From Variovorax sp. Sphag1AA (GTDB taxonomy: Bacteria > Pseudomonadota > Gammaproteobacteria > Burkholderiales > Burkholderiaceae_C), in assembly GCF_014192575.1 (NCBI RefSeq), contig NZ_JACHYC010000004.1:310001-374000 (forward strand): 64,000 nt of DNA. Reading direction: 5' to 3'. Below the pieces are notes generated by a model. That model was not told where the DNA came from. It saw only the letters and a program-made list of their open reading frames with translations, and did no database searches. Positions 1 to 9,604 of this stretch are shown in pieces. A program made the translations under genes and the position numbers. Numbering within the stretch: position 1 is the stretch's first letter; every line of letters begins with the position of its first letter.

Positions 1-117
1 CGCGCCGTCGAAGAGCATGCTGATCAGCTGGTGCGGCGATGCGCTCATCGCGCCGGACTCGACACCGATGCGCGCATAGGCGCCGGCGCCGGTCCTGTGG
101 TTGTGGGGGGTGTACAT
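1..117 (-). CDS. fliS: FliS flagellin export chaperone, N-terminal part only
   Basis: The minus-strand frame starts at an ATG at 117 and runs off the window edge, leaving 39 codons. The visible N-terminus contains the segment SPHQLISMLFDGA, typical of FliS, which binds the disordered C-terminus of flagellin in the cytoplasm and delivers it to the export gate. It lies 25 bases downstream of fliD in the usual fliC-fliD-fliS order. The C-terminal three quarters are outside the window, so intactness cannot be judged. Confidence 0.85.
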   Translation of the reverse strand, partial: MYTPHNHRTGAGAYARIGVESGAMSASPHQLISMLFDGA

Positions 118-142
118 GGGGTTCCGCTTCGCACTGTCGGCG

Positions 143-1594
143 TTACTTGCTGCTGCTGGTCATCGCATCGAACTGCTGCGTCAGGTAGGTCTTCGTGTTG
201 TTCAGGCTCGCAACCAGCACGTCGAGCTGCGTGAACTGCTCGCGATAGCGATCCATGGCCGCGTTCACGCGGTCCTGCATCGCGTTGTACTGGTTGCTCA
301 GGTCGTCCAGCGTGGCATTGATGCCGTTGGTCGCGGCAGTGAGCACGCCATCGGACGAGGTGAGGTTCGTCACCAGTGCGCTGACCTGCTTGCCGTAGCC
401 CGAGGTGCTCGTGCTGTCGCTCGAGAACAGCGCGGCGACGCCCTTCATGTCCTTGGCCATGGCAGCGCTGAGCTTGGTGCTGTCCAGCGCCAGCGTGCCG
501 TCCTTCTGCAGGCTCACGCCGATCTCCGAGAGCACCTTCATGTCATTCGTCCCGCCGGCTTGCGGCGTCGTGACTGCCTGGCGCACGCGGTTGATCAGGC
601 CGCGCAGCGTCTGGTCGCCAGTGAGCGCAGCCGCGGTCTTGTTGTCGGCGTCGTAGGCGCTCAGCGTCGTCGCCGTGTTTTGCAACGCGTTGTAGGCGTT
701 GACGAAGGCCGTGACCGCCGTGCTGACCACTGATGTGTCGGTTGTCATCTTGAGCGTGGTGTTGCCAGTCGCCGTCAGCGACAGCGTGGTGCCCTGGATG
801 GCCTCCTCCACGGTGTTGCTTGCGCTCACCACATCGATACCGTTCACGCTGAGCTTCGCGTCCTGCGCGACCGAGGTCTGCTTCAGGGATTGCGTCCCGG
901 CCGGGTCGTACCCCAGCAAGTTCTGCAAGGCGCTGTCGCCAGTCACCGAGATCTGCATGCTCGAGGTAGCACCGGTCTCCTTGGAGGTCAGTACCAGGCG
1001 ATACGGCGTGCCGCTACCGTCGTTCACGATGCTCGCGGTAACACCCGCATTGGCCTTGTTGATCGAGTCGCGGATGCCTTCGAGCGTGTTGTTGCCGCTG
1101 CCGATGGTGATCGACACCGAAGCGAGGTCGGCGTCGGCCGCGAAGCTGGCGCCGGTGTACTTGCCGGTCGTCGAATCGAGCGTGCCGCCCGTGATCGTGC
1201 CGAGCTGGATGGTCACGGTACCGCTGCCGATTGCGGTCTTCGAATCAGCCTGGCCGTTCGACACCAGCGATTGCGCCTGCGCGAGCTGGCCCACGTTGAC
1301 GGTGTAGGTGCCTGCGACGGTCGTTGCGCTGGTGATTGCGGAGAACAGCGTCGAATCGCCGACGCTCGCTTTCACCGTGTTGAACAGCGCCGGATCGGCC
1401 AGCTTGTCGCTGGCGGTCTTCAACGTATTGAGCGCGCTCTGGATCTGCGAATAGGCCGAGAGCTTGGTGGTGTAGCTCGTCGCGCGCGTCTGGATGTCCG
1501 TCAGCGGCGCGCTTTCGGCCGTCTGCAGGTTCGTCAGAAGAGTGCTGAGGTCGAGCCCGGAACCGACGCCGAGGCTGCTGATGGAGGTACTCAT
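143..1594 (-). CDS. fliD: Flagellar filament cap / hook-associated protein 2 (FliD)
   Basis: This 483-residue protein has the FliD N-terminal signature GVGSGLDL at about residues 9-16. Predicted helical coiled-coil ends (about 20-70 and 425-475) flank a Ser/Thr/Gly-rich beta domain, as in cap proteins. FliD forms the cap under which flagellin subunits fold at the filament tip. The ATG at 1594 is preceded by an AGAAAGAAG-type ribosome site. No sigma-28 box is visible directly upstream, so it is probably read through from fliC past the intervening hairpins. The length is normal for the family. Confidence 0.95.
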   Translation of the reverse strand: MSTSISSLGVGSGLDLSTLLTNLQTAESAPLTDIQTRATSYTTKLSAYSQIQSALNTLKTASDKLADPALFNTVKASVGDSTLFSAITSATTVAGTYTVNVGQLAQAQSLVSNGQADSKTAIGSGTVTIQLGTITGGTLDSTTGKYTGASFAADADLASVSITIGSGNNTLEGIRDSINKANAGVTASIVNDGSGTPYRLVLTSKETGATSSMQISVTGDSALQNLLGYDPAGTQSLKQTSVAQDAKLSVNGIDVVSASNTVEEAIQGTTLSLTATGNTTLKMTTDTSVVSTAVTAFVNAYNALQNTATTLSAYDADNKTAAALTGDQTLRGLINRVRQAVTTPQAGGTNDMKVLSEIGVSLQKDGTLALDSTKLSAAMAKDMKGVAALFSSDSTSTSGYGKQVSALVTNLTSSDGVLTAATNGINATLDDLSNQYNAMQDRVNAAMDRYREQFTQLDVLVASLNNTKTYLTQQFDAMTSSSK

Positions 1595-1625
1595 TGCTTC
1601 TTTCTCTTGTTCGTCTGTTCGATTC

Positions 1626-1674
1626 GCTTTTCTCTGCGGCCTGCTCGCGAAGCAGGCAAGCCGCAGGGAAAAGC
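1626..1674 (-). terminator. Long imperfect hairpin between fliC and fliD
   Basis: Arms at 1626-1639 and 1661-1674 pair over 14 positions with one imperfect pair. An inner stem pairs 1640-1645 with 1651-1656 around a 5-base loop, and a 4-base bulge sits at 1657-1660. No U-run follows on the minus strand, so it looks more like an attenuator or RNA-processing/stability stem than a classic intrinsic terminator. Confidence 0.45.
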
Positions 1675-1714
1675 GCAGGCATGCAACCGGGGCCGCACGC
1701 CTGCGCCGCGCTCA

Positions 1715-1734
1715 CATCCGCCCGAGGGCGGATG
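1715..1734 (-). terminator. Perfect 9-bp hairpin just downstream of fliC
   Basis: Bases 1715-1723 (CATCCGCCC) are the exact reverse complement of 1726-1734, with a two-base loop. It lies 18 bases after the fliC stop codon. With the second stem at 1626-1674 it may partly terminate or stabilise the abundant flagellin transcript before fliD. No clear U-tract is present. Confidence 0.5.
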
Positions 1735-1752
1735 CGGGGCGCTGGTCGCCTA

Positions 1753-3342
1753 TCAGCGCAGGAGCGAGAGCACGCCTTGCGTGGTCTGGTTCGCCTGGGC
1801 CAGCACCGAGGTACCAGCTTGCTGCAGGATCTGCGCGCGGGTCATGTTCGACACTTCCGTTGCGTAGTCGGCATCTTCGATACGCGAACGGGCAGCCGAC
1901 AGGTTGGTGACGGTGTTGTTCAGGTTCGTGATGGTCGATTCGAAACGGTTCTGGATCGCACCGAGGCTGCTGCGCAGCGAGTCAACGTTCGACAGGGCGT
2001 CGTCGATCGCGGCGAGCGGGTCGACGTTCGCGCGGTCGCCCGCGGTGACCTTGCCGGAAGCATCGGCGGTTGCTGCGTAGTACGCGTCCTTGCCGTCGGC
2101 GTCGGTGTTCTTGATGTAGAGGTTGCCGTCGGCATCCTTCACCAGCGAGTTCGTGCCGCCGAGGGCGCTGAAAGCGCTGGCCGTGTCGTAGGCAACGGCG
2201 GCCGCGGCGCCGGAGGCGGGCACCGCAGGCGTACCTGCCACCGTCAGAACGTCACCCGTAGAGACCGCATCGTAGGTAGCGCCCGTCAGGGTGGCTTGGG
2301 TAATGGCCGTTGCGTCCTTTGTGGCCAAGGTGACGACGCCGGTCGCAATGTCGATCTTGTTGGTCGTGCCATCGATCGTCCAGCTGTCGGTGCCATCGGA
2401 AACCACCTGTTGGCCAGTGGCTTTCTCTTGGTAGACAGTGAAAGTTGCGCCGGTGTAGCTGTCGCTGGTGCTGGTGACGGCAGCTTGAGCGGTAGCCAAG
2501 TCCACCAGATTGCCGGAGCCATCCACGAAGCTGGTGGCCGCGCTGGCGGTGGCCGCCGACGCGCCGGTCGGATCCGTGCTGTAGGAAACGGTGCCAGCGG
2601 TGCCATCGAACGTTGCGGCATAGAGCTTGCCGCCACGCGACGCATACAGGTCACCGTCATTGCCAACGACCAGCGTCGTGGCACCAGCCGAAGCGCCCGC
2701 ACCCGTGTACGACAGGGCAACCGTCGTAGCCGGAACCGCAGCCGAACCACCCGAGGCAGCCACTGCCTCCTTGAAGTTGCCAGCAGCGACGAGCGACGAG
2801 CTCTGGAGCGACTTGGTCACGTCCAGCTTGCCCAGACCCAGGGTCGACGACGTGATCTTCTTCAGGTCGATGTCGATGGTTTCGCCGTCGTTGGCACCAA
2901 CCTGGATGCTCAGCTTCTGGTCGCTGGCGAGAACGTTCACGCCGTTGAACTGCGTCTGTGCCGACACGCGGTCGATTTCGTCGAGGCGTTGCTTGATTTC
3001 AGCCTGGATCGACGAGAGGTCGCTGTCCGAGTTCGTGCCGTTGGCGGCCTGAACCGTCAGCTCGCGAACGCGCTGCAGGTTGTTGTTGATTTCGTTCAAC
3101 GAACCTTCGGTCGTTTGAGCGATGGAGATACCGTCGTTGGCGTTACGGGCAGCTTGCGTCAGACCCTTGACGTTCGCGGTGAAGCGGTTGGCAATGGCTT
3201 GGCCAGCAGCGTCATCCTTGGCGCTGTTGATGCGCATGCCCGACGACAGACGCTCGATGGCGCTGTTCAAGGAGCTCTGCGACTTGTTCAGGTTGTTTTG
3301 GGCAACCAGCGAGAGGTAGTTAGTGTTAATGACTTGCGCCAT
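1753..3342 (-). CDS. fliC: Flagellin (FliC)
   Basis: This is the 529-residue filament subunit. The conserved D0/D1 N-terminal part (about 1-170) starts [12 protein letters not shown] and includes [14 protein letters not shown], the region recognised by TLR5 in related flagellins. The conserved C-terminal part (about 440-529) ends in QGVLSLLR. The middle (about 175-435) is a low-complexity Ala/Gly/Thr/Ser-rich, surface-exposed variable domain. The ATG at 3342 has an AGGAG site 7 bases upstream. A sigma-28 promoter lies at 3437-3463 and strong hairpins follow the gene, consistent with a highly expressed late gene. Confidence 0.97.
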   Translation of the reverse strand: MAQVINTNYLSLVAQNNLNKSQSSLNSAIERLSSGMRINSAKDDAAGQAIANRFTANVKGLTQAARNANDGISIAQTTEGSLNEINNNLQRVRELTVQAANGTNSDSDLSSIQAEIKQRLDEIDRVSAQTQFNGVNVLASDQKLSIQVGANDGETIDIDLKKITSSTLGLGKLDVTKSLQSSSLVAAGNFKEAVAASGGSAAVPATTVALSYTGAGASAGATTLVVGNDGDLYASRGGKLYAATFDGTAGTVSYSTDPTGASAATASAATSFVDGSGNLVDLATAQAAVTSTSDSYTGATFTVYQEKATGQQVVSDGTDSWTIDGTTNKIDIATGVVTLATKDATAITQATLTGATYDAVSTGDVLTVAGTPAVPASGAAAAVAYDTASAFSALGGTNSLVKDADGNLYIKNTDADGKDAYYAATADASGKVTAGDRANVDPLAAIDDALSNVDSLRSSLGAIQNRFESTITNLNNTVTNLSAARSRIEDADYATEVSNMTRAQILQQAGTSVLAQANQTTQGVLSLLR

Positions 3343-3436
3343 TCTCGACTCCTAGTAAGAAGAAAGGGTTGAAAGCTCTGGTCCTTAACGCTGGCTCTTG
3401 CCCTTGTGGGGGTTTCGAATTCCATCGTTGAGGTTG

Positions 3437-3463
3437 TTATCGACAGGGGCCTTCAAACCTTTA
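3437..3463 (-). promoter_or_regulatory. Sigma-28 (FliA) promoter of fliC
   Basis: Read on the minus strand: TAAAGGTT at 3463-3456, 11 bases, then GTCGATAA at 3444-3437. This is close to the enterobacterial FliA consensus (TAAAGTTT, N11, GCCGATAA) and lies about 95 bases before the fliC start codon. Confidence 0.85.
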
Positions 3464-3505
3464 GGGCGGCCTTCGAAAAAGTACGCCCCGAGACACAAGC
3501 GCAAA

Positions 3506-3832
3506 TTACGCCTGCAGGCTCATCACTTCCTGATAGGCGGCGACCAACCGATTGCGCACTTGAATACCGGTCTGGAAAGCCACATTGGCTTTCTGCAGAT
3601 CGACCATCACGTCATTGAGCGCAACGCCCGGCTTGCCGAGTTCGAAGGCTTCGGCCTGGCCGTAGGCGTGGTTCTGCGCACCGCTGATGTTGTCCAGCGA
3701 GCGCTTGAGCTCGGCTGCGAAGCCGCCCGTCTCGGTGGTTGCGGCGGATGCGGTCGGCGCGGGTGCGAAGCCCGCCTGCACGGCGGTCGCGCGCATTTGC
3801 TGCAGGACGGATTCGATGGCGGAGATCGACAT
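3506..3832 (-). CDS. fliE: Flagellar hook-basal body junction protein FliE
   Basis: The protein has 108 residues from the start at 3832 ([15 protein letters not shown]), which matches the usual FliE N-terminus. The frame is open further upstream, but that extension (Arg/Ser/Glu-rich) does not resemble the family. An AAGAAAG ribosome site precedes the chosen ATG. FliE links the MS ring to the proximal rod. The C-terminal half, with the segment ending [17 protein letters not shown], is typical. The gene is divergent from fliF across a 286-base region in which I see no confident sigma-28 or sigma-54 box. Confidence 0.93.
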   Translation of the reverse strand: MSISAIESVLQQMRATAVQAGFAPAPTASAATTETGGFAAELKRSLDNISGAQNHAYGQAEAFELGKPGVALNDVMVDLQKANVAFQTGIQVRNRLVAAYQEVMSLQA

Positions 3833-4118
3833 TCGGTTCTTTCTTGATTCGTGCTTCGAGGTTGCTAAGGAAGCGCGCAGGCGCTCCGTCGTCCTTTCAG
3901 CGTAACAAGGGAAGACCCGCATTCAAGCCGCCAACAAACGGCAAAAACCCCCGTTGTTCGGCCCATCGATTTCCGGACGCGTCCAGACAATCGATCGCGT
4001 AACGAAAAGTCCGCTGACCCTTGTCATCGGCCTCCGGCATGAAATCTGAACAAAAAACTTCAAGCATCACCATGACGACGGACCGCGACTGCGCGACAGC
4101 CAAGATGAGGACTGGGGA

Positions 4119-5891
4119 ATGACCGCTGCGGCAACGCCAGCGAACGCGGCGCCTGCGGCGGCCTCTTCGCTTCCCCACTTCCTCGAACGACTTCGTGCGC
4201 AGCCCAAGCTGCCCATGATCGTCGGCGGTGCCGCGCTGGTCGCGGCCGCTGCTGCCTTCACGCTGTGGAATCACGGCCCCGAATACAAGGTGCTCTACAC
4301 CAACGTGTCGGACCGCGACGGCGGCGCGATCATCGCGTCGCTGCAGCAGATGAACGTGCCGTACAAGTTCGCCGAAGGCGGCGGTGCGATCCTCATCCCC
4401 GGCGACAAGGTGCCTGAAGCGCGACTCAAGCTCGCCGCGCAGGGACTGCCCAAGGCCGGCGGCGTGGGCTTCGAACTGATGGACAACCAGAAGTTCGGCA
4501 CCAGCCAGTTCGCCGAGCAGGTCAACTACCAGCGCTCGCTCGAAGGCGAACTCGCGCGGTCGATCGAATCGATCGCCAGCGTCGAATCCGCGCGCGTGCA
4601 TCTCGCGATCCCGAAGCCCTCGCTCTTCGTGCGCGAGCAGAAGAAGCCTTCTGCCTCGGTCGTGCTCACGCTGCAGCGCGGCCGCAGCATCGACGAAGGC
4701 ACGGTGAGCGCGATCGTGCACATGATCTCCAGCAGCGTGCCTGAGCTGGACGCCAAGAGCGTGACCGTGGTGGACCAGCGCGGCAACCTGCTCTCGGCCG
4801 CGAACAGCGGTGCGCGCGGCCTCGACGTGAGCCAGCTCAAGTACACGCAGGAGATCGAGCAGGGGTACATCCGCCGCATCGAAGCAATCCTGCAGCCGAT
4901 CGTCGGCGCGAACAACGTGCGCGCGCAGGTAGCGGCGGACATCGACTTCTCGACCGTGGAGCACACCGACGAGAAGTACAGCCCCAACGCGGACCCGACC
5001 CGCGCCTCGATTCGCAGCCAGCAGTCGAGCGAATCGAACCAGCGTGGCGCAGTGCCGCCGGGCGGTGTGCCTGGCGCGCTGTCGAACCAGCCGCCGGTGA
5101 ACCCGACGGCACCGATCACCAATCCGACCCCGCCCGGCCAGCCCGGCGCACAAGGCGCACAAGGCGCGCAGAACGCGCAAGCCCGCGGTGCCCAGGGTGC
5201 GGCTGCAGCGAACGCCAATGCCGCATCGACCACGTCGACCGCCGCGGCAGCCGGCCCCGGCAGCTCGCGCAAGGACGTCACCACCAACTACGAACTCGAC
5301 CGCTCGATCCGCCACGTGCAACAGGGCGCCGGCGGCGTTCGTCGTCTGTCGGTCGCGGTGGTCGTGAACTACAAGGACGCCGTCGAAGGCGGCAAGACCA
5401 CGCAGCGCGCACTGACGCCTGTCGAGATCGACCAGATCCGCAATCTCGCCAAGGAGGCGATGGGCTTCAGCCAGGAACGCGGCGATTCGCTCAATGTGGT
5501 CAACAGCGCCTTCGCCGACGACCGCGAGCCGCCCGCGCCGGAAGTGCCGGTGTGGCGCGATCCGCAGAACATCGAACTGGCCAAGACCGTCGGCGGGTAT
5601 CTGCTGGTCGCACTGCTGGCGCTCTTCGCATGGTTCGCGGTGCTGCGTCCGATTCTGCGCAAGCACCTTGCGCCGCCGCCGGCACCGGAGCCGGTCGTCG
5701 CCACGCAAGAGACCAACGGCGACGAGCCGAAGCTCGACGACACACCGCAGATCGCGCCGGAAGAGGCCCTGCGCGTGCGCGAGGCCGCACGCCAGAAGGC
5801 CGACATGGACTACGCCCATCAGCTCGCCGAGCAGGACCCCAAGCTCGTCGCCACCCTGATTAGTCATTGGATGAACAGCAATGATCAGTGA
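4119..5891 (+). CDS. fliF: Flagellar MS-ring protein FliF
   Basis: This 590-residue inner-membrane ring protein has a first membrane segment at about residues 31-50. The YscJ/FliF secretin-like domain follows (about 55-230), then the FliF C-terminal domain, a second membrane segment near 485-510, and a cytoplasmic tail that binds FliG. The periplasmic part has an insertion at about 300-385 rich in Pro, Gly, Ala and Gln, with repeated GAQ triplets, longer and simpler than most of the protein. It opens the large plus-strand flagellar operon and overlaps fliG by 11 bases. Confidence 0.97.
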   Translation: MTAAATPANAAPAAASSLPHFLERLRAQPKLPMIVGGAALVAAAAAFTLWNHGPEYKVLYTNVSDRDGGAIIASLQQMNVPYKFAEGGGAILIPGDKVPEARLKLAAQGLPKAGGVGFELMDNQKFGTSQFAEQVNYQRSLEGELARSIESIASVESARVHLAIPKPSLFVREQKKPSASVVLTLQRGRSIDEGTVSAIVHMISSSVPELDAKSVTVVDQRGNLLSAANSGARGLDVSQLKYTQEIEQGYIRRIEAILQPIVGANNVRAQVAADIDFSTVEHTDEKYSPNADPTRASIRSQQSSESNQRGAVPPGGVPGALSNQPPVNPTAPITNPTPPGQPGAQGAQGAQNAQARGAQGAAAANANAASTTSTAAAAGPGSSRKDVTTNYELDRSIRHVQQGAGGVRRLSVAVVVNYKDAVEGGKTTQRALTPVEIDQIRNLAKEAMGFSQERGDSLNVVNSAFADDREPPAPEVPVWRDPQNIELAKTVGGYLLVALLALFAWFAVLRPILRKHLAPPPAPEPVVATQETNGDEPKLDDTPQIAPEEALRVREAARQKADMDYAHQLAEQDPKLVATLISHWMNSNDQ

Positions 5892-6879
5892 ACTCGGAAC
5901 CCGCAAGAGCGCCATCCTGTTGCTGGCGCTCGGTGAAGACCGCGCGGCCGCCGCGCTCCACCACCTGCCCACTGCCGAGGTGCAGACGCTCGGCCTCGCG
6001 ATGGCCCGGCTCAACGCCGTCTCGAAGGACGAGCTCTCGTCGGTGCTCGCCGAGTTCCGGCAGGAGACCGAACAGCTCTCCGCGCTGCATCTCGGATCGA
6101 GCAGCTACATCAAGGCAGTGCTCAAGAAGGCCCTCGGCGACGACCGCGCGAGCAACCTGCTCGAAGACATCCTCCAGGCCGACGAACCGCACAGCGGCAT
6201 CGAGCGCCTCAACCAGCTCGAAGCCGGCGAAGTGGCCGAGCTCATCCGCGACGAGCATCCGCAGATCCTCGCGACGGTGCTCATCCACCTGGACCGCATG
6301 AAGGCCTCGGAAGTGCTGGAGAAGCTGCCGACCCGCCTGCGCCACGACGTGATCATGCGTATCGCGACCTTCGGCGGCGTGCAGCCCTCGGCGCTCAACG
6401 AACTCACCGACGTGCTCACCGAGATGCTGTCCGGCCAGGGCCTCAAGCGCAGCCGTCTCGGCGGTGTGCGCACCGCGGCGGAAATCGTCAACCTCATGGC
6501 GAGCGCGCAGGAAGAAGAGGCGATCGCCCATGTGCGCGAAGTCGACGATGCACTCGCACAGCGCATCGTGGACGAGATGTTCGTCTTCGAGAACCTGCTG
6601 GGCCTCGAGGACCGCAGCATCCAGCGCCTGCTCAAGGACATCGAATCCGACTCGCTCATCATCGCGCTCAAGGGCTCGCCGCAGGAACTGCGCGACAAGT
6701 TCCTGGCCAACATGTCGCAACGCGCCGCCGAAACGCTGCGCGAGGACATGGAGCTGCGCGGTCCGGTGCGTGTGTCGCAGGTCGAGGCCGAACAGAAGTC
6801 GATCCTGCAGGTGGCTCGCCGTCTTGCAGAGTCCGGCGAAATCGTGATCGCAGCGCCTGGCACCGATGACTTTGTCTAA
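5881..6879 (+). CDS. fliG: Flagellar motor switch protein FliG
   Basis: The 332-residue switch-complex protein contains the EHPQ motif at residues 125-128 of the middle domain, which contacts FliM. The C-terminal domain that faces the stator carries alternating charged residues (about 270-300). Its start overlaps the fliF stop by 11 bases and its end overlaps fliH by 14 bases, so expression is translationally coupled. Length and domain order are normal. Confidence 0.97.
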   Translation: MISELGTRKSAILLLALGEDRAAAALHHLPTAEVQTLGLAMARLNAVSKDELSSVLAEFRQETEQLSALHLGSSSYIKAVLKKALGDDRASNLLEDILQADEPHSGIERLNQLEAGEVAELIRDEHPQILATVLIHLDRMKASEVLEKLPTRLRHDVIMRIATFGGVQPSALNELTDVLTEMLSGQGLKRSRLGGVRTAAEIVNLMASAQEEEAIAHVREVDDALAQRIVDEMFVFENLLGLEDRSIQRLLKDIESDSLIIALKGSPQELRDKFLANMSQRAAETLREDMELRGPVRVSQVEAEQKSILQVARRLAESGEIVIAAPGTDDFV

Positions 6880-7690
6880 ACAGGCCCAGCACGCCTTCGC
6901 TCCCGGCGCGCGCGCGCTGCTCGCGTCGGCCTACGCGCCGCCCGCGAGTGCTGCAGCCGCACCCGCGCCTGCACCAAAGTCCTCCCGTCCCGGCAAGCCG
7001 GCGCTGTCCGCATGGCAGCGCTGGGAGATGGACACGCTCACCGAAGGCCAGACCGCAGGCGCTTCGCAACGCGCAGCGGCAGCGGCACCAGCCGAGGTCG
7101 CGCCCTCACCCGCTCTGCTGCATGCCGCCGAACTGGCGCAGCTGCGCCGCGAAGCTCGTGCAGCCGGCGAAGCCGAAGGCCGCAAGGAAGGTCTCGCGAA
7201 GGGTCGCGCGCAGGGCCTCAGCGAAGGTCACACCGAAGGTATCGCCGCGGGACTCGCCGCCGCAAGCGCCCACGCCGAGCAACTCCGCGCCATCGCGACC
7301 AGCCTCCCGGTCGCACTGCGCCGCGCCGAAAGCGAAGTGGCCGATGCACTTCTCACGCTCGCGCTCGACATCGCGCGGCAGGTGGTGCACCGCACCCTGC
7401 GCGCCGAACCCGAATGGGTGCTGCCGCTGGTGCAGGATCTGCTCCACGCCGAACCTGCGTTGCAAGGCGAGCCGCGCCTGCATATGCACCCGGACGACGT
7501 CGCGCTGGTAAAGAACAGCCTCGGCAACGAACTCGAAGCCGCTGGCTGGCAGGTTCGCGCCGACGACACGATCTCGCGCGGCGGCTGCCGAGTGCAATCC
7601 GCGAGCGGCGAACTCGACGCCAGCCTCGAAACCCGCTGGAAGAACGTTGCCGCCGCGCTGCATCGCGATGCCGATGCGCAGGAGAACTGA
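6866..7690 (+). CDS. fliH: Flagellar export apparatus stator / ATPase regulator FliH
   Basis: The protein has 274 residues. The N-terminal third is Ala/Pro-rich and probably disordered. The middle (about 90-140) contains a run of Gly-x-x-x-Gly spacing (EGRKEGLAKGRAQG and onwards), a known hallmark of FliH helices. The C-terminal domain (about 150-265) binds FliI. It lies directly before fliI, with which it forms the soluble FliH2-FliI complex. Confidence 0.93.
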   Translation: MTLSKQAQHAFAPGARALLASAYAPPASAAAAPAPAPKSSRPGKPALSAWQRWEMDTLTEGQTAGASQRAAAAAPAEVAPSPALLHAAELAQLRREARAAGEAEGRKEGLAKGRAQGLSEGHTEGIAAGLAAASAHAEQLRAIATSLPVALRRAESEVADALLTLALDIARQVVHRTLRAEPEWVLPLVQDLLHAEPALQGEPRLHMHPDDVALVKNSLGNELEAAGWQVRADDTISRGGCRVQSASGELDASLETRWKNVAAALHRDADAQEN

Positions 7691-7693
7691 ACG

Positions 7694-9115
7694 ATGAGCA
7701 TCGCGACGCCTCTCGGATCGCCCGAGCCGCATCTGCAGTCCTGGCGCGATGCACTCTCTCGTGCGCGCGTCGACGTGAGTCGCGCGCCCATCAGCGTGCA
7801 ATCGGGCCGCCTCACGCGCGCGGTTGGCCTCGTGCTCGAAGCCGTGGGACTTCAACTGCCGGTGGGCAGTGACTGCCTCGTCGAACTGCCACCTGGCCAC
7901 GCTCATCGCTATGCCGAAGCCGAAGTGGTCGGCTTCGCAGGCGACAAGCTTTTCCTGATGCCTCAGAGCGAGGTGTCCGGTCTGCTTCCCGGTGCGCGCG
8001 TGATCCCGCGCCAAGGCAGCGCCGGGTCGACCCTCGCCGGTGAAGGCCACGCCAAGCGGCTGCCCGTCGGTGAAGGCATGCTTGGCCGCGTCGTCGATGC
8101 CGCCGGACGGCCGCTCGACGGCCTTGGTCCGCTCGACATCGCACGAAAGGTGCCGTTGTCCTCGCCGCCAATGAACCCCCTCACCCGCGCACCGATCGAT
8201 TCGGTGCTCGACGTGGGCGTGCGCGCGATCAACGCGATGCTCACCGTCGGACGCGGCCAGCGCATGGGCCTTTTCGCGGGCTCTGGCGTGGGCAAGAGCG
8301 TGCTGCTGGGCATGATGGCCCGCTACACCAGCGCGGAAGTGATCGTGGTCGGCCTGATCGGCGAGCGCGGCCGCGAAGTGAAGGATTTCATCGAGAACAC
8401 GCTCGGCGAGGAAGGCCTCGCCCGTGCGGTGGTGGTTGCGGCGCCGGCCGACAACTCGCCGCTCCTGCGACTGCAGGGCGCCGCCTATGCCACCTGCCTT
8501 GCGGAGTACTTCCGCGACCAGGGCAAGGATGTGCTGCTCATCATGGATTCGCTCACCCGCTACGCGATGGCGCAGCGCGAGATCGCGCTCGCGGTGGGCG
8601 AACCGCCGGCCACCAAGGGCTATCCGCCATCGGTCTTCGCGAAGCTGCCCGCGTTGGTGGAACGCGCCGGCAATGGTGCGCGCGATGCCAACGGCCACGG
8701 CGGCTCCATCACCGCCTTCTACACCGTGCTGTCCGAAGGCGACGACCAGCAGGACCCGATCGCCGATTCGGCGCGCGCGATCCTGGACGGCCACGTGGTG
8801 CTTTCGCGATCGCTCGCCGAGGCGGGCCACTACCCCGCCATCGACATCGAGGCGTCGATCAGCCGTGCGATGACCGCGCTGATCCCGTCGTCGCAGTTCG
8901 ACGTGGTGCGGCGCTTCAAGCAGATGCTCTCGCGCTACCAGCGCAACCGCGACCTGATCAGCGTCGGCGCCTACGCCCCTGGCCATGACGCGCAGCTCGA
9001 CCAGGCCATTGCGATGTATCCGCGGATCGAAGCCTTCCTGCAGCAAGCGATGGAAGAGCGCACCGACTACACCGCATCGATCTCGCGCATGACCAAGCTC
9101 TTCGAGCACGGCTGA
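7694..9115 (+). CDS. fliI: Flagellum-specific export ATPase FliI
   Basis: This 473-residue F1-ATPase-like enzyme energises type III flagellar export at the cytoplasmic face of the basal body. Walker A GSGVGKS is at residues 196-202 and Walker B LLIMDS at 281-286, followed by the export-ATPase signature region [14 protein letters not shown] from 302. It begins three bases after the fliH stop. Nothing is missing or unusual. Confidence 0.97.
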   Translation: MSIATPLGSPEPHLQSWRDALSRARVDVSRAPISVQSGRLTRAVGLVLEAVGLQLPVGSDCLVELPPGHAHRYAEAEVVGFAGDKLFLMPQSEVSGLLPGARVIPRQGSAGSTLAGEGHAKRLPVGEGMLGRVVDAAGRPLDGLGPLDIARKVPLSSPPMNPLTRAPIDSVLDVGVRAINAMLTVGRGQRMGLFAGSGVGKSVLLGMMARYTSAEVIVVGLIGERGREVKDFIENTLGEEGLARAVVVAAPADNSPLLRLQGAAYATCLAEYFRDQGKDVLLIMDSLTRYAMAQREIALAVGEPPATKGYPPSVFAKLPALVERAGNGARDANGHGGSITAFYTVLSEGDDQQDPIADSARAILDGHVVLSRSLAEAGHYPAIDIEASISRAMTALIPSSQFDVVRRFKQMLSRYQRNRDLISVGAYAPGHDAQLDQAIAMYPRIEAFLQQAMEERTDYTASISRMTKLFEHG

Positions 9116-9132
9116 ACACGGAAGGAACAACC

Positions 9133-9588
9133 ATGGCCCAGCGACTCCCCCTCGAAATGCTGACCGACCTCGCCCGCACGCAGACCGACGAGTCCGCCAA
9201 GCGGCTCGGCCTGCTGCAGAACGCACAGCTCAGCGCGAACCAGAAGCTCGAGATGCTGATGAAGTACCGGCAGGACTACGTCGAGCAGTTGCAGATGCTG
9301 ATGAGCGAAGGCCTCGCCACCGCGAAGCTGCGCAACTACCAGGCCTTCCTGGGCACGCTCGACGGTGCGATCGAGCAGCAGCGCGCCATCGTCGCGCAGG
9401 CAGCGACGCGGCTGGACCACGGCCGCGACGACTGGCGAAACAACAAGCGCCGCCTCAATTCCTTCGACACGCTCGCCGAACGCGTGCGCCGGCAGGAACT
9501 GATGGCACAGGCCAAGCGCGAGCAGCGCGAGAGCGACGAACGCGCAGCGCGCAAGTTCTTCGACCGCGCCGCCAACCCGACTATCTGA
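9133..9588 (+). CDS. fliJ: Flagellar export chaperone FliJ
   Basis: The protein has 151 residues, almost entirely predicted helical coiled coil, rich in Gln, Arg, Glu and Ala. FliJ sits in the centre of the FliI hexamer and escorts rod/hook and filament-type chaperones. An AAGGAA ribosome site precedes the ATG. Identification rests on size, coiled-coil character and position between fliI and fliK. Confidence 0.92.
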   Translation: MAQRLPLEMLTDLARTQTDESAKRLGLLQNAQLSANQKLEMLMKYRQDYVEQLQMLMSEGLATAKLRNYQAFLGTLDGAIEQQRAIVAQAATRLDHGRDDWRNNKRRLNSFDTLAERVRRQELMAQAKREQRESDERAARKFFDRAANPTI

Positions 9589-9604
9589 AGCTTCCGGAGC
9601 TCAC

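Noticed and set aside
3833..4118. Possible FlhDC or sigma-54 sites between fliE and fliF
   Set aside because: I found no convincing match by eye; a position-weight scan would be needed to support or exclude one.
3897..6014. A 705-codon open frame antisense to fliF and fliG
   Set aside because: A shadow of high-GC coding DNA: Arg/Ala/His-rich, no domain, and it overlaps well-supported fliF and fliG.
7106..9226. A 706-codon open frame antisense to fliH and fliI
   Set aside because: Same reason: antisense to fliI with its intact ATPase motifs; composition typical of GC-rich shadows.
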